Shown here piece by piece: positions 21,156 to 30,297 of a DNA stretch of 64,000 bases (positions are counted from its first letter, which is position 1; every line of letters begins with the position of its first letter). The stretch covers positions 16,233 through 80,232 of the forward strand of contig JADCFQ010000009.1 of the NCBI GenBank assembly GCA_020249435.1, given 5' to 3'. The translations under genes were made by a program, and so were the position numbers. Source of the DNA: Roseomonas sp. Its GTDB lineage: Bacteria > Pseudomonadota > Alphaproteobacteria > Acetobacterales > Acetobacteraceae. The notes under the pieces are model-generated. The model saw only the letters and a program-made list of their open reading frames with translations, made no database searches and was not told the origin of the DNA.

Positions 21156-23827
21156 TATGCGGTGCGATCAGCCCCGCCCGATTGCAGCGCCGCCTGCGCC
21201 GCCGCCAAGCGCGCCACCGGCACGCGATAGGGCGAACAGGACACGTAATCCAAACCAACGCTTTCGCAGAAATGGATGGAGGATGGATCGCCGCCATGCT
21301 CCCCACAAATGCCAAGCTTGATAGCCGGCTTCACGCTGCGGCCCTTTTCGGCGGCGATGCGCACCAGGGCGCCCACGCCATCCGGATCAATGGAGACAAA
21401 CGGGTCCTTCGGGAAAATGCCCTTTTCGATGTAAAGCGGCAGGAACTTCCCGGCATCATCGCGCGAAAGGCCGAAGGTGGTTTGCGTCAGGTCATTCGTG
21501 CCGAAGGAAAAGAAATCCGCGGTGCCGGCAATCGCATCCGCCGTCAGCGCAGCACGCGGCAATTCAATCATGGTGCCGACACTATAGACAAGGTGATAGC
21601 CGCCTTCAGCGAAAACTTCCTGCGCCACGCGATCCACCATGGCGCGGGTGATTTCCAATTCGCGCCTGGTCGCCACCAGCGGAATCATGATTTCCGGCAC
21701 CGGGGCCTTATGCGTCTTGCGCCCGATCTCAGCCGCCGCTTCAAAAATCGCACGCGCCTGCATTTCATAGATTTCCGGGAAGGAAATCCCGAGGCGGCAG
21801 CCGCGATGGCCAAGCATCGGGTTCGCTTCCGACAATTCCTGCATGCGCCGCTGCATTGCCTCAACCTCGGTGCCGAGGGACGCTGCCACTTCCGCGATTT
21901 CAAATTCGCTATGCGGCAGGAATTCATGCAAGGGCGGATCGAGCAAGCGGATCGTGACCGGCAGCCCGGCCATGATTTCGAACAGGTCAAGGAAATCCTT
22001 GCGCTGGAAGGGCAACAAGCGCGCCAATGCCGCGCGCCGACCTTCTTCCGTTTCCGCCATGATCATCTGGCGCACGGCGCCGAGGCGTTCAGGGTCGAAG
22101 AACATATGTTCGGTGCGGCAAAGCCCGATGCCTTCCGCGCCAAAGCGCCGCGCGGTTTCCGCATCCAAGGGCGTTTCGGCATTGGCGCGCACGCGCAAGC
22201 GGCGCACCTGATCGGCCCAGCCCATGAGCGTGGCGAAATCACCAGAAAGCTGCGGTTCCACCATGGCGACGGAGCCGATGAAAACCTCACCGGTTGCGCC
22301 ATCCAGCGTAATGGTCTGGCCGGCTTCGATCCGCACGCCGCCGGCGCTCAGATATTGGTTGTTGTAATCCACCGTGATGCCGCCGCAGCCCGCCACACAG
22401 GGCCGGCCCATGCCGCGTGCCACCACCGCCGCGTGGCTGGTCATGCCGCCGCGCGTGGTCAGCACGCCGCGCGCCGCGTGCATGCCGTGAATATCCTCGG
22501 GCGAGGTTTCGATGCGCACCAGAATAACGCTTTCGCCCTTTTGCGCGCGCGCTTCCGCTTCATCCGCGCTGAAGACAACAATACCACACGCCGCACCGGG
22601 GGAGGCCGGCAGGCCCTTGGCCAGCAGCTTGCGCGGCGCCTTGGGATCAAGCGTTGGGTGCAGCAATTGATCCAGCGCTGCGGGGTTCACGCGCCGCACG
22701 GCTTCGGTGTGGTCAATCAACCCCTCACGCGCCATATCCACCGCGATTTTCAGGGACGCGGCGGCAGTGCGCTTACCATTGCGCGTTTGCAACATATAAA
22801 GCTTGTTGCTCTGCACCGTGAATTCAATGTCCTGCATGTCACGGTAATGGCGTTCCAGCGTGGCGCGCACCTTCACCAATTCGGCATAGGCCGCCGGCAT
22901 GGCCTCTTCCATGCTGCGTTCGGTGGGTTTGGAGCGTTCCTTCGCCATGGGCTGCGGTGTACGAATGCCCGCCACCACATCCTCACCCTGCGCATTGATC
23001 AGGTATTCGCCGTAGAAGATATTCTCACCGGTCGAAGGATCGCGCGTGAAGCAGACGCCCGTCGCGCAATCCTCACCCATATTGCCAAAGACCATCGCTT
23101 GCACATTGACCGCCGTGCCCCATTCGGCCGGGATGTCATGCAGGCGGCGATAGGTCACCGCACGCTGGTTCATCCAGCTACCAAACACCGCGCCAATCGC
23201 GCCCCAAAGCTGCGTTTCCGGATCCTGCGGGAAGGGCTTGCCTGTAACCTCGGCCACCATTTCCTTATAGCCATCCACCACGCGATGCCATTCCGCGGCG
23301 GTGAGTTCCGTATCCTCATTCTTCCCGGTGTCGAGCTTCACATGCTCGATAATTTCCTCAAAGCGATGATGATCAACATCGAGCACGACGGACCCATACA
23401 TCTGAATGAAGCGCCGATAGGAATCCCAGGCGAAGCGCGCATCGCCGGAAGCCGTGACCAGGCCTTCAACGGTTTGATCATTGAGGCCAAGGTTCAGCAC
23501 CGTATCCATCATGCCCGGCATGGAAACCCGCGCGCCGGAGCGGACGGATACCAGCAAGGGGCGGTGATGATCGCCGAAGCGATTGCCCACCGCTTCTTCC
23601 ACACGCGCCAATGCCGCGCGCACCTGAGCGGCCAGATCGGCCGGGTATTTCTGCCCGCCTTCGTAATAGGCCGTGCAGACTTCGGTCGTGATGGTGAAGC
23701 CGGGCGGTACCGGCAAACCAATCGAGGCCATTTCGGCCAAGTTGGCGCCTTTGCCACCCAGAAGATTCCGCATATCGGCACGGCCTTCATTGTGGCCGGC
23801 ACCGAAGCTATAGACCCATTGTGTCAT
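21155..23827 (-). CDS. ppdK: Pyruvate, phosphate dikinase
   Basis: PPDK interconverts pyruvate, ATP and Pi with PEP, AMP and PPi. The 890-aa protein is full length. The N-terminal ATP-grasp begins GGKGANLAEMASIGLPVPPGF. The swivelling domain has the phospho-histidine in TTRGGMTSHAAVVARGMG, and the PEP-binding TIM barrel has SFGTNDLTQTTFG and the catalytic cysteine in LGICGEHGGDP. It follows glyS by 11 nt on the same strand. A PpsR/PDRP regulator gene, whose family switches PPDK by threonine phosphorylation, is also in this window (31653-32543). Confidence 0.98.
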   Translation of the reverse strand: MTQWVYSFGAGHNEGRADMRNLLGGKGANLAEMASIGLPVPPGFTITTEVCTAYYEGGQKYPADLAAQVRAALARVEEAVGNRFGDHHRPLLVSVRSGARVSMPGMMDTVLNLGLNDQTVEGLVTASGDARFAWDSYRRFIQMYGSVVLDVDHHRFEEIIEHVKLDTGKNEDTELTAAEWHRVVDGYKEMVAEVTGKPFPQDPETQLWGAIGAVFGSWMNQRAVTYRRLHDIPAEWGTAVNVQAMVFGNMGEDCATGVCFTRDPSTGENIFYGEYLINAQGEDVVAGIRTPQPMAKERSKPTERSMEEAMPAAYAELVKVRATLERHYRDMQDIEFTVQSNKLYMLQTRNGKRTAAASLKIAVDMAREGLIDHTEAVRRVNPAALDQLLHPTLDPKAPRKLLAKGLPASPGAACGIVVFSADEAEARAQKGESVILVRIETSPEDIHGMHAARGVLTTRGGMTSHAAVVARGMGRPCVAGCGGITVDYNNQYLSAGGVRIEAGQTITLDGATGEVFIGSVAMVEPQLSGDFATLMGWADQVRRLRVRANAETPLDAETARRFGAEGIGLCRTEHMFFDPERLGAVRQMIMAETEEGRRAALARLLPFQRKDFLDLFEIMAGLPVTIRLLDPPLHEFLPHSEFEIAEVAASLGTEVEAMQRRMQELSEANPMLGHRGCRLGISFPEIYEMQARAIFEAAAEIGRKTHKAPVPEIMIPLVATRRELEITRAMVDRVAQEVFAEGGYHLVYSVGTMIELPRAALTADAIAGTADFFSFGTNDLTQTTFGLSRDDAGKFLPLYIEKGIFPKDPFVSIDPDGVGALVRIAAEKGRSVKPAIKLGICGEHGGDPSSIHFCESVGLDYVSCSPYRVPVARLAAAQAALQSGGADRTA

Positions 23828-23838
23828 GGGGGGGTTCC

Positions 23839-26067
23839 TCAGGCTTCAATCTTGGAGAAATCCGCCACGGCATCCATGGCGGCACGAAGACGGGCGAGCA
23901 GTCGCAGACGATTGCGGCGAAGTTCCGGCGCTGGATCGTTCACGATCACTTTTTCGAAAAAAGCATCCACCGGGGCGCGGAGCCCGGCCATGGCCTCCAT
24001 GGCACGTTCAAAATCCTCGGCTTCGATATCGAGGCGGATGCGGCTGCCGGCTTCCTCAAGCGCGGCGGCGAGGGCGGCTTCTTCCGGCAGTTTCAGCAAA
24101 TGCGCTTCATTGCCGGTGTCAAAGGCGTGGCCGTCTCGCTTTTCCTCAATACGGAGGATATTCACCGCGCGGCGATGGGCGGCGAGGAGATTGGCGCCGG
24201 CGTCTGATTCGACAAAGCCGCGCACCGCATCGGCGCGGGCGAGCAGGCGGTTGAGGTCATCCTCGGCGACGCCTGCTTTGCGCTCGCCGAAGGCTGCACC
24301 GGTTTCGCCCTGTGCCGCGAAAGCGGCCGCGACGATATCATAGCGCTGACCGTCTGCCCGCATCTGCACACGCAGGCGGTCCGCGATGAAGGCGACGACT
24401 TCCTCGATAGTCTGCGTGATTTCTGAAATCCCGATGCAAAGAATGTCGGCCCATTCGACCAGCGCACTGTAAATCAAATCACGAAGCGATAGGCGCAGCC
24501 CATTTTCGCGAATGATGCGAATGATGCCTAACGCGGCGCGGCGGAGCGCGAATGGATCACCGCTGCCTGTGGGCTTCTCACCCACGGCGAAGAACCCTGT
24601 GATGGTTTGAAGCTTATCCGCCAGCGCCACCGCAATCGCCACCGGTTCCGTCGGCACGGCATCCCCGGCACCCGCCGGGCGGTAATGCGCGGCGATGGCG
24701 TCCGCCACGCGGGCATCCTCACCCTGACCCAGCGCGTAATAGCGGCCCATGACGCCTTGCAATTCCGGGAATTCACCGACCATGCCGGAAGCAAGGTCAG
24801 CCTTGGCCAAGCGCGCCGCGCGCCGCGCCAGCGCCGCATCTGCGCCGAGTTTCTCCGCAATCAGCCCGGCAAGGTTTTCAAGCCGCGCTACACGCTGGCC
24901 TTGTGTGCCAAGCTTCGCGTGAAACACCACGCTATCCAGCTTGGGCAGAAAGCTTTCCAGCTTTTGCTTGCGGTCCAAATCCCAGAAGAAGCGCGCATCC
25001 GCCAAACGCGCACGCAGTACGCGTTCATTGCCGGCGATAATCGCGGCACCCCCATCGGGGGCGGCGATATTCGCCACCAGCGCAAAGCGCGGCGCCGCGG
25101 AGCCATCTTTCTTACGCAAGGCGAAATAGCGCTGATTGACGCGCATGGTGGTGCGCATCACCTCAGGCGGTAAATCCATGAAGGCATCATCAATCCGCGC
25201 GAGCAAAGGCACTGGCCATTCGACCAGCCCCGCCACTTCGGCAATCAAAGCCTCATCCGGCACCGCGTTCACGCCTTCGGCGGCGGCGAGCGCGGTGATG
25301 CCATCACGGATCATGCGCGCACGGTCTTCCGCTTCCAGCACAACCTGGCGCTCGGCAAGTTCGGCCTTATACTCGGCAAAGTCCCGCACGCTGAAAGCGC
25401 CCGGCGACATGATGCGATGGCCTTCGGTCAAATTGCCACTCGCCAAGCCATGCCCATCATCAGCGCCTTGCGCCAGGGTGAAGGGCACGACGGCGCCATC
25501 CAGCACGCAGAGGATGCGCTTCAAGGGCCGCACCCAAACCATGGAAGATGTACCGCCCCAACGCATGGATTTCGGCCAGGGGAAGGCACGGATCAGCACA
25601 GGCAATTCGCGCGCCAAGACGGATGCAGGTGCCTCGCCAGTCAGGGTTCGCCGCATGAAGACATGCGTTGCTTTTCCTGCCTGGGTAGCTTCGAACCGCA
25701 GTTGTGAAGGTCCGCCTACATCGAAGATCCCTCCGCTTTTTAGCGTTGCCAAGCCCTGTTTCGCCCAAGCCCTCGGGTCCTCGCCACGCGGCAAGTGGCT
25801 TGTAAGGAAAGCTAATAACGCCTCATCGGGAGCATCCATACGAGGCCCCCGCTTTTCGTCTTCCCGTGAGGGGATCGCAGTGCGGATTTCTGCGCGATAG
25901 GTGATCCGCCTAGGCCCGAATGCGCGATGCTCGTGTCGGGGGGGTGATATGCTTTTTCCCAAGAAGTTACGCATTGAATCGCAGAAGCGGTCAGCCGCCG
26001 TTTCCTGCATACGCGCAGGTATTTCTTCGGAAAATAGTTCAATCAGCAGTTCAGCAAATTCAGCCAT
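23839..26067 (-). CDS. glyS: Glycyl-tRNA synthetase beta subunit
   Basis: A 742-aa beta chain of the alpha2-beta2 bacterial GlyRS. The N-terminus AELLIELFSEEIPARMQ, the segment GPRRITYRAEI, and the C-terminal anticodon-binding DALR-like helical region are characteristic. The start ATG (26067) lies inside the last codons of the vapC toxin gene: ATGGCTGA contains the glyS start and the vapC stop (8-nt overlap). Expression is therefore probably coupled to the toxin gene. glyQ lies about 700 bp upstream instead of directly adjacent. Confidence 0.97.
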   Translation of the reverse strand: MAEFAELLIELFSEEIPARMQETAADRFCDSMRNFLGKSISPPRHEHRAFGPRRITYRAEIRTAIPSREDEKRGPRMDAPDEALLAFLTSHLPRGEDPRAWAKQGLATLKSGGIFDVGGPSQLRFEATQAGKATHVFMRRTLTGEAPASVLARELPVLIRAFPWPKSMRWGGTSSMVWVRPLKRILCVLDGAVVPFTLAQGADDGHGLASGNLTEGHRIMSPGAFSVRDFAEYKAELAERQVVLEAEDRARMIRDGITALAAAEGVNAVPDEALIAEVAGLVEWPVPLLARIDDAFMDLPPEVMRTTMRVNQRYFALRKKDGSAAPRFALVANIAAPDGGAAIIAGNERVLRARLADARFFWDLDRKQKLESFLPKLDSVVFHAKLGTQGQRVARLENLAGLIAEKLGADAALARRAARLAKADLASGMVGEFPELQGVMGRYYALGQGEDARVADAIAAHYRPAGAGDAVPTEPVAIAVALADKLQTITGFFAVGEKPTGSGDPFALRRAALGIIRIIRENGLRLSLRDLIYSALVEWADILCIGISEITQTIEEVVAFIADRLRVQMRADGQRYDIVAAAFAAQGETGAAFGERKAGVAEDDLNRLLARADAVRGFVESDAGANLLAAHRRAVNILRIEEKRDGHAFDTGNEAHLLKLPEEAALAAALEEAGSRIRLDIEAEDFERAMEAMAGLRAPVDAFFEKVIVNDPAPELRRNRLRLLARLRAAMDAVADFSKIEA

Positions 26068-26461
26068 GGGTTTTGATCGCCGGCTCTATATCGGTTGCGG
26101 CGAAATCATCGCCCTTGAACAGCAAGGCCTGGCCGCGTTCCTTGGCCAGCGCATAAGCAAAACAATCGCCCAGATTGAGCCCTGCCTTGTGGCGCCCCTT
26201 GCCGAAGCGGCGCCAGGCATCGCGGGCAATGGCCGCGTGCAGCGCCGTGAATGGCACGATCTCCGCGCCCGCGGCTGCAATCAGCGCATCGAGTTTTTCA
26301 GCCATGCCGGGCCGGGTCCGACCTTCGGCGACAATGGCAGTCTCAAGCAAGGTTGGCGCGGCAATCGCCGTGGCGTCTGCATCCCGAATCATAGCTGCAA
26401 GGCGCTCTGCCTCAGGCTCCTTGAACAGGATCGCGACCAGTGCTGACGAATCAAGGATCAT
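26060..26461 (-). CDS. vapC: VapC-type PIN-domain toxin (ribonuclease)
   Basis: A 133-aa PIN-domain protein. Acidic active-site residues are visible: D4 in MILDSSAL, E40 in TLLETAIV, D99 in NLGDCFAYALA, and a terminal aspartate in FKGDDF. Family members are endoribonucleases that cut tRNA or rRNA and halt translation. It overlaps the vapB antitoxin stop by 4 nt (ATGA at 26458-26461) and the glyS start by 8 nt. With all catalytic acids present it should be active. Confidence 0.92.
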   Translation of the reverse strand: MILDSSALVAILFKEPEAERLAAMIRDADATAIAAPTLLETAIVAEGRTRPGMAEKLDALIAAAGAEIVPFTALHAAIARDAWRRFGKGRHKAGLNLGDCFAYALAKERGQALLFKGDDFAATDIEPAIKTHG

Positions 26462-26706
26462 CGCGGCAGGCCATGTTCATCATACAGGTCGCGGTGATCA
26501 CTGGTCACGCCTGGTGGGACGAGTTTGGAGGCTTCCTCCGCAATCGCCATGATGGCGTCGAATTTACACTGCCGCGCTGCCTTTTCCCGCGCCAGTTTTT
26601 CAGCCACGGCCTCTCGCACCGCGCCGGTCGCTGTCGTGCCGAGCATAGCCGCAAGTTCCTTCGCCTCGGCAATCAGGGCGGCATCCTTGATGTTCAACTG
26701 GCCCAT
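26458..26706 (-). CDS. vapB: VapB-type antitoxin
   Basis: An 82-aa antitoxin of the Rv0623/PSK-type family: MGQLNIKDAALIAEAKELA followed by TTATGAVREAVAEKLAREKA. The N-terminal strand-helix-helix would bind DNA as a dimer and the C-terminal tail would wrap VapC. ATG 26706 is preferred over an upstream frame because the conserved N-terminus begins there. A pair of 12-bp direct repeats lies just upstream, probably the autoregulatory operator. Confidence 0.9.
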   Translation of the reverse strand: MGQLNIKDAALIAEAKELAAMLGTTATGAVREAVAEKLAREKAARQCKFDAIMAIAEEASKLVPPGVTSDHRDLYDEHGLPR

Positions 26707-26716
26707 GGCGCATCCT

Positions 26717-26749
26717 TGGTAGAAACCCAACCAAATATGGTAGAAACCC
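26717..26749 (-). promoter_or_regulatory. Putative VapBC operator: two 12-bp direct repeats
   Basis: TGGTAGAAACCC occurs at 26717-26728 and again at 26738-26749 (plus-strand reading), starts exactly 21 bp apart, about two helical turns. The repeats begin 11 bp upstream of the vapB ATG and lie in the 58-bp glyQ-vapB gap. TTGGT/ACCAA also form a short inverted repeat around the first copy. Position and periodicity fit cooperative binding of VapB dimers. Confidence 0.65.
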
Positions 26750-26764
26750 CCCGAAAGCGCAAGG

Positions 26765-27628
26765 TTACGCCCCCTCGCCCGCCAGCCAGGCCTCACAACA
26801 GCCCTTCGCCAGCGCCCGCACCCGGCCGATATAAGCAGCGCGTTCCGTCACGCTGATGGCACCCCGGGCATCCAGCAGATTGAAGCGATGCGATGCCTTG
26901 ATGCATTGGTCATAGGCCGGTAGGGCGAGGTTCCGTTCCAGCAGCGCGGCGCATTCGGCTTCCGCATCCTCAAAATGGCGGAACAGCATTTTGGTGTCGG
27001 CGGCTTCGAAATTATGCGCGCTATATTCGCGTTCGGCGCGTAAGAACACCTCGCCGTATTTCACCCCATCATTGTTGAAATCAAGGTCATAAACATTCTC
27101 GACCCCCTGGATATACATGGCCAGGCGTTCCAGGCCGTAGGTGAGTTCGGCGCTCGGCTTGTCGCAGGCAATGCCGCCGACCTGCTGGAAATAGGTGAAT
27201 TGCGTCACCTCCATCCCATCGCACCATACCTCCCAGCCGAGGCCCCAGGCGCCAAGCGTCGGGCTTTCCCAATCATCCTCAACAAAGCGGATGTCATGCA
27301 AAGCGGGGTCAATGCCAAGCGCTCGGTAGCTTTCAATCAGCAGCGCCTGCGGGTCGGCTGGGGATGGCTTCAGGATCACCTGGTATTGGTAATAATGCTG
27401 TAGCCGATTGGGGTTTTCGCCATAGCGGCCATCGGCGGGGCGGCGCGATGGCTGCACATAGGCGGCCTTCCAGGGGTTCGGGCCAAGCGCGCGCAGAGTT
27501 GTTGCCGGGTGGAAAGTGCCCGCGCCCACTTCCATGTCATAGGGCTGCAGAATGACGCAGCCCTGATCCGCCCAAAAGCGATGCAAGCGCAGGATGATGT
27601 CCTGAAAACTGGGGGGCTTGGCGGTCAT
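26765..27628 (-). CDS. glyQ: Glycyl-tRNA synthetase alpha subunit
   Basis: A 287-aa catalytic alpha chain. Nearly invariant blocks are visible: [55 protein letters not shown] and [14 protein letters not shown] 27628 (MTAKPPSF) is chosen; an open frame continues upstream but without homology. The next genes on the strand are vapB and vapC, then glyS, so the synthetase subunits are separated by a toxin-antitoxin module. Confidence 0.97.
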   Translation of the reverse strand: MTAKPPSFQDIILRLHRFWADQGCVILQPYDMEVGAGTFHPATTLRALGPNPWKAAYVQPSRRPADGRYGENPNRLQHYYQYQVILKPSPADPQALLIESYRALGIDPALHDIRFVEDDWESPTLGAWGLGWEVWCDGMEVTQFTYFQQVGGIACDKPSAELTYGLERLAMYIQGVENVYDLDFNNDGVKYGEVFLRAEREYSAHNFEAADTKMLFRHFEDAEAECAALLERNLALPAYDQCIKASHRFNLLDARGAISVTERAAYIGRVRALAKGCCEAWLAGEGA

Positions 27629-27707
27629 GGCGGTTCCGGGCTCTGGCGCTGGGCTCGTGCGGGATGCTCTATAGGCAGGGGACCGAAACCGGGCAAGGAA
27701 AGCCAGC

Positions 27708-28112
27708 ATGACGACCACGCAAGATATCATCAGCGCCTATCTGGCTGCCTTTAATCGCGGGGATTGGCCCGGCATGCTGGCGCTGTTGGCCGATGATGTG
27801 GTGCATGACATCAACCAGGGCGGGGCCGAGCATGGCAAACCGGCCTTTGCCGCCTTTCTGGACCGGATGGCGCGCTGCTACCGGGAAGAATTGCGCGATA
27901 TCGTCATTATGGTCAGCCTCGATGGCGCCCGCGCCGCAGCGGAATTTCAGGTGCATGGGGCATATTTGGCGCAGGATAGCGGCCTGCCGTCGGCGCGCGG
28001 CCAGCGCTATGCCCTGCCAGCCGGGGCGTTTTTCACGCTCAAGGATGGGCGGATCAGCCGCGTTACCATGTACTATAATTTACAGGAATGGCTGCGTCAG
28101 ATTGGCGCCTGA
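27708..28112 (+). CDS. SnoaL/NTF2-like (ketosteroid isomerase-related) protein
   Basis: A 134-aa alpha+beta barrel-type protein. It begins [29 protein letters not shown], the hallmark helix and strand of SnoaL-like/NTF2-fold proteins, and ends [20 protein letters not shown]. The family covers isomerases, hydrolases and small binding proteins, so activity cannot be named. Divergent from glyQ (79-bp gap); 39 bp before aroE. Confidence 0.8.
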   Translation: MTTTQDIISAYLAAFNRGDWPGMLALLADDVVHDINQGGAEHGKPAFAAFLDRMARCYREELRDIVIMVSLDGARAAAEFQVHGAYLAQDSGLPSARGQRYALPAGAFFTLKDGRISRVTMYYNLQEWLRQIGA

Positions 28113-28151
28113 ACGCTTGCTTTCCCCCCGCCCACAGTGCTTTCTGGCGTT

Positions 28152-29000
28152 ATGAAGCTGCTTTCCGGTCATGCCCGGCTGGCCGGGGTTTTCGGCCATC
28201 CGGTCACCCATTCCCGCTCGCCACGGCTGCACGGGTTTTGGCTGCAACGCTATGGCATTGATGGCGCCTATATCCCGCTTGGCGTGCCGCCGGAGCGCTT
28301 CGGCGCGGCGGTGCGGTCGCTCATGGATCTCGGCTTTCGCGGCGCCAATGTGACCATCCCCCATAAGCTCGCAGCCTTTGAGATTTGTGATGAGGTGGCG
28401 CCCTTCGCGCGCCGCGCGGGTGCGGTGAATACGTTGGTCTTCCGCGATGGGCGGATTGAAGGCTCCAACACCGATGGCTTCGGCTTTCTGGAAAGCATCC
28501 GTGAAGCAGCGCCTGGTTGGCGCGCCGATGCCGGCCCTGCCGTGCTGTTGGGGGCCGGCGGTGCGGCGCGGGCCATTGCGGCGGCCTTGCTCGATGCCGG
28601 CGCGCCGCGCGTGACTTTGGTGAACCGCACGGCTCAGAAGGCCGAAGCCCTGGCGCGTGATCTTGGCGGCCCGATCCAAGTCGCGGATCGCGCGCCGCTG
28701 GAAGACGCAGCCTTGTTGGTGAATACCACCTCACTCGGCATGCAGGGGCAGCCTGCGCTGACATTGGATTTGGCGCCTTTGCCGGCCAGCGCGGTCGTGG
28801 CCGATATTGTCTATGTACCGCTGGAAACTCGGCTTTTGGCGGCGGCACGGGCGCGGGGCCTAGTTGCGGTGGATGGGCTTGGCATGTTGCTGCATCAGGC
28901 GCGGCCTGGTTTTGAGGCCTGGTTCGGTGTGGCGCCGCAGGTGGATCAGGCGTTGCGCGATGTGGTGGCGGCCGATATCCCAAAGCGGGATAGCGCATGA
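28152..29000 (+). CDS. aroE: Shikimate dehydrogenase
   Basis: A 282-aa NADP-dependent enzyme of aromatic amino acid synthesis. Substrate domain: GVFGHPVTHSRSPRLHGFW and GANVTIPHKLA (catalytic lysine). Cofactor domain: LLGAGGAARAIAAAL and VNRT, with GLGMLLHQA near the C-terminus. ATG 28152 is preferred over GTG/ATG options just upstream. It overlaps coaE by 4 nt (ATGA) in an aroE-coaE-dnaQ run. Confidence 0.96.
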   Translation: MKLLSGHARLAGVFGHPVTHSRSPRLHGFWLQRYGIDGAYIPLGVPPERFGAAVRSLMDLGFRGANVTIPHKLAAFEICDEVAPFARRAGAVNTLVFRDGRIEGSNTDGFGFLESIREAAPGWRADAGPAVLLGAGGAARAIAAALLDAGAPRVTLVNRTAQKAEALARDLGGPIQVADRAPLEDAALLVNTTSLGMQGQPALTLDLAPLPASAVVADIVYVPLETRLLAAARARGLVAVDGLGMLLHQARPGFEAWFGVAPQVDQALRDVVAADIPKRDSA

Positions 29001-29590
29001 AGATCATCGGCCTCACTGGTGGGATTGGCATGGGGAAATCCACCGCCTCCGCTACGTTTCGCCGTCATCGCGTGCCGATATTTGATGCTGATCGCGCCGT
29101 GCATGATTTGCAGGCGGTGGGTGGCCGCGCAGTGCGGCCGATTGAAGCGGCCTTTCCGGGCACGACACGCGATGGCGCAGTGGATCGGGAAGCACTACGC
29201 CGGGCTGTACTCGGCAATCCAGCCGCGTTGAAGCTTCTGGAGCGCATAGTGCATCCGCTGGTGCGTGATGCGGAGAAGCGTTTTTTGGCGGCGGCGCGCC
29301 GCGCCGGGAAATCCCTGGTCGTCTTGGATATCCCCTTGCTCTTGGAAACCGGGGGCGAAAAGCGCGTGGATCAGGTTGTGGTTGTCTCGGCCCCCGCTGC
29401 GGTGCAGGCAGTGCGCGTGATGCGGCGCCCTGGCATGACGCGCGAACGCCTCGCCGCCATTCGCGCGCGGCAAATGCCGGATGCGGCCAAGCGGCGCAAA
29501 GCGGATGTTGTCATTCATAGCGGCTTGTCGCGGCATTTCGCAGTGGCCGCGATCAGGCGCCTGATGCATCGACTGAGGGAAGCCGCCTGA
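28997..29590 (+). CDS. coaE: Dephospho-CoA kinase
   Basis: A 197-aa P-loop kinase performing the last step of CoA synthesis. Walker A GGIGMGKST is at residues 8-16, followed by FDADRAVHDL and VLDIPLLLETGGEKRVDQVVVV. Its start overlaps aroE (ATGA) and its stop overlaps dnaQ (TGATG). aroE-coaE-dnaQ is a conserved alphaproteobacterial order near the origin. Confidence 0.95.
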   Translation: MKIIGLTGGIGMGKSTASATFRRHRVPIFDADRAVHDLQAVGGRAVRPIEAAFPGTTRDGAVDREALRRAVLGNPAALKLLERIVHPLVRDAEKRFLAAARRAGKSLVVLDIPLLLETGGEKRVDQVVVVSAPAAVQAVRVMRRPGMTRERLAAIRARQMPDAAKRRKADVVIHSGLSRHFAVAAIRRLMHRLREAA

Positions 29591-30291
29591 TGCGCCAGAT
29601 TGTGCTGGATACGGAAACCACCGGGCTTGATCCGCTAACCGGTGATCGCGTGATCGAGGTGGCGGCGGTGGAGCTATTCAACCTGCTGCCAACCGGCGAG
29701 GTATTTCACAGCCTGATTGACCCGGAACGCGATATCCCCGCTGAGGCATCGCGCATTCATGGCTTCACCAATGGCGATGTCGCCGACAAGCCAAAATTCC
29801 CTGATATCGCTGAGGCGCTGATGGTGTTTCTCGGCGATTCCGACATCATTGCCCATAACGCGCCCTTCGATTTCGGCTTTCTGGATGCGGAGTTTTTTCG
29901 CTGCAATCGGCCGGCGCTGGATCGGCGCCGCATGATTGACAGCCTGGCGATGGCGAAAACGCGCTATCCAGGCATGCCGAATAATCTTGATGCGCTGTGC
30001 CGGCGGCTCGGCGTGGATAATTCCATGCGCGGTAGCCACAACGCCATCCTCGACTGCCAATTGCTGGCGCAGGTCTATCTGGAAATGATGGGCGGCAAGC
30101 AGCCTGGCTTGGAATTGGCGGCGAAGGCGGCACCTCGGCTGGTGACGCTGAAAGTTGAAAAGGTGGAGCGCGCCGCGTTGGTGATTACGCCGCCCACGGA
30201 AGCGCTGGCGGCGCATGAGGCCTTCGTCAAAGGCAAAATCAAGGAAGCGATTTGGCTGAAGCCGCCCTTCTCATCTGAAGAAACGGCCTGA
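29590..30291 (+). CDS. dnaQ: DNA polymerase III epsilon subunit (3'-5' exonuclease)
   Basis: A 233-aa DEDDh proofreading exonuclease. Exo I VLDTETTGLDP supplies D7 and E9; Exo II is in IIAHNAPFDFGFLDAEF; Exo III is H(4)D in GSHNAILDCQLLAQVYL. The C-terminal tail (about 180-233) would contact the polymerase alpha subunit. It converges on hemE with only 6 bp between stops and no obvious terminator. Confidence 0.96.
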   Translation: MRQIVLDTETTGLDPLTGDRVIEVAAVELFNLLPTGEVFHSLIDPERDIPAEASRIHGFTNGDVADKPKFPDIAEALMVFLGDSDIIAHNAPFDFGFLDAEFFRCNRPALDRRRMIDSLAMAKTRYPGMPNNLDALCRRLGVDNSMRGSHNAILDCQLLAQVYLEMMGGKQPGLELAAKAAPRLVTLKVEKVERAALVITPPTEALAAHEAFVKGKIKEAIWLKPPFSSEETA

Positions 30292-30297
30292 TCTGCC

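Noticed and set aside
20801..24343. Long open frame on the plus strand opposite ppdK and glyS (about 1180 codons)
   Set aside because: It is antisense to two well-supported enzymes, is rich in His/Arg/Gly as expected of a GC-rich shadow frame, and shows no domain.
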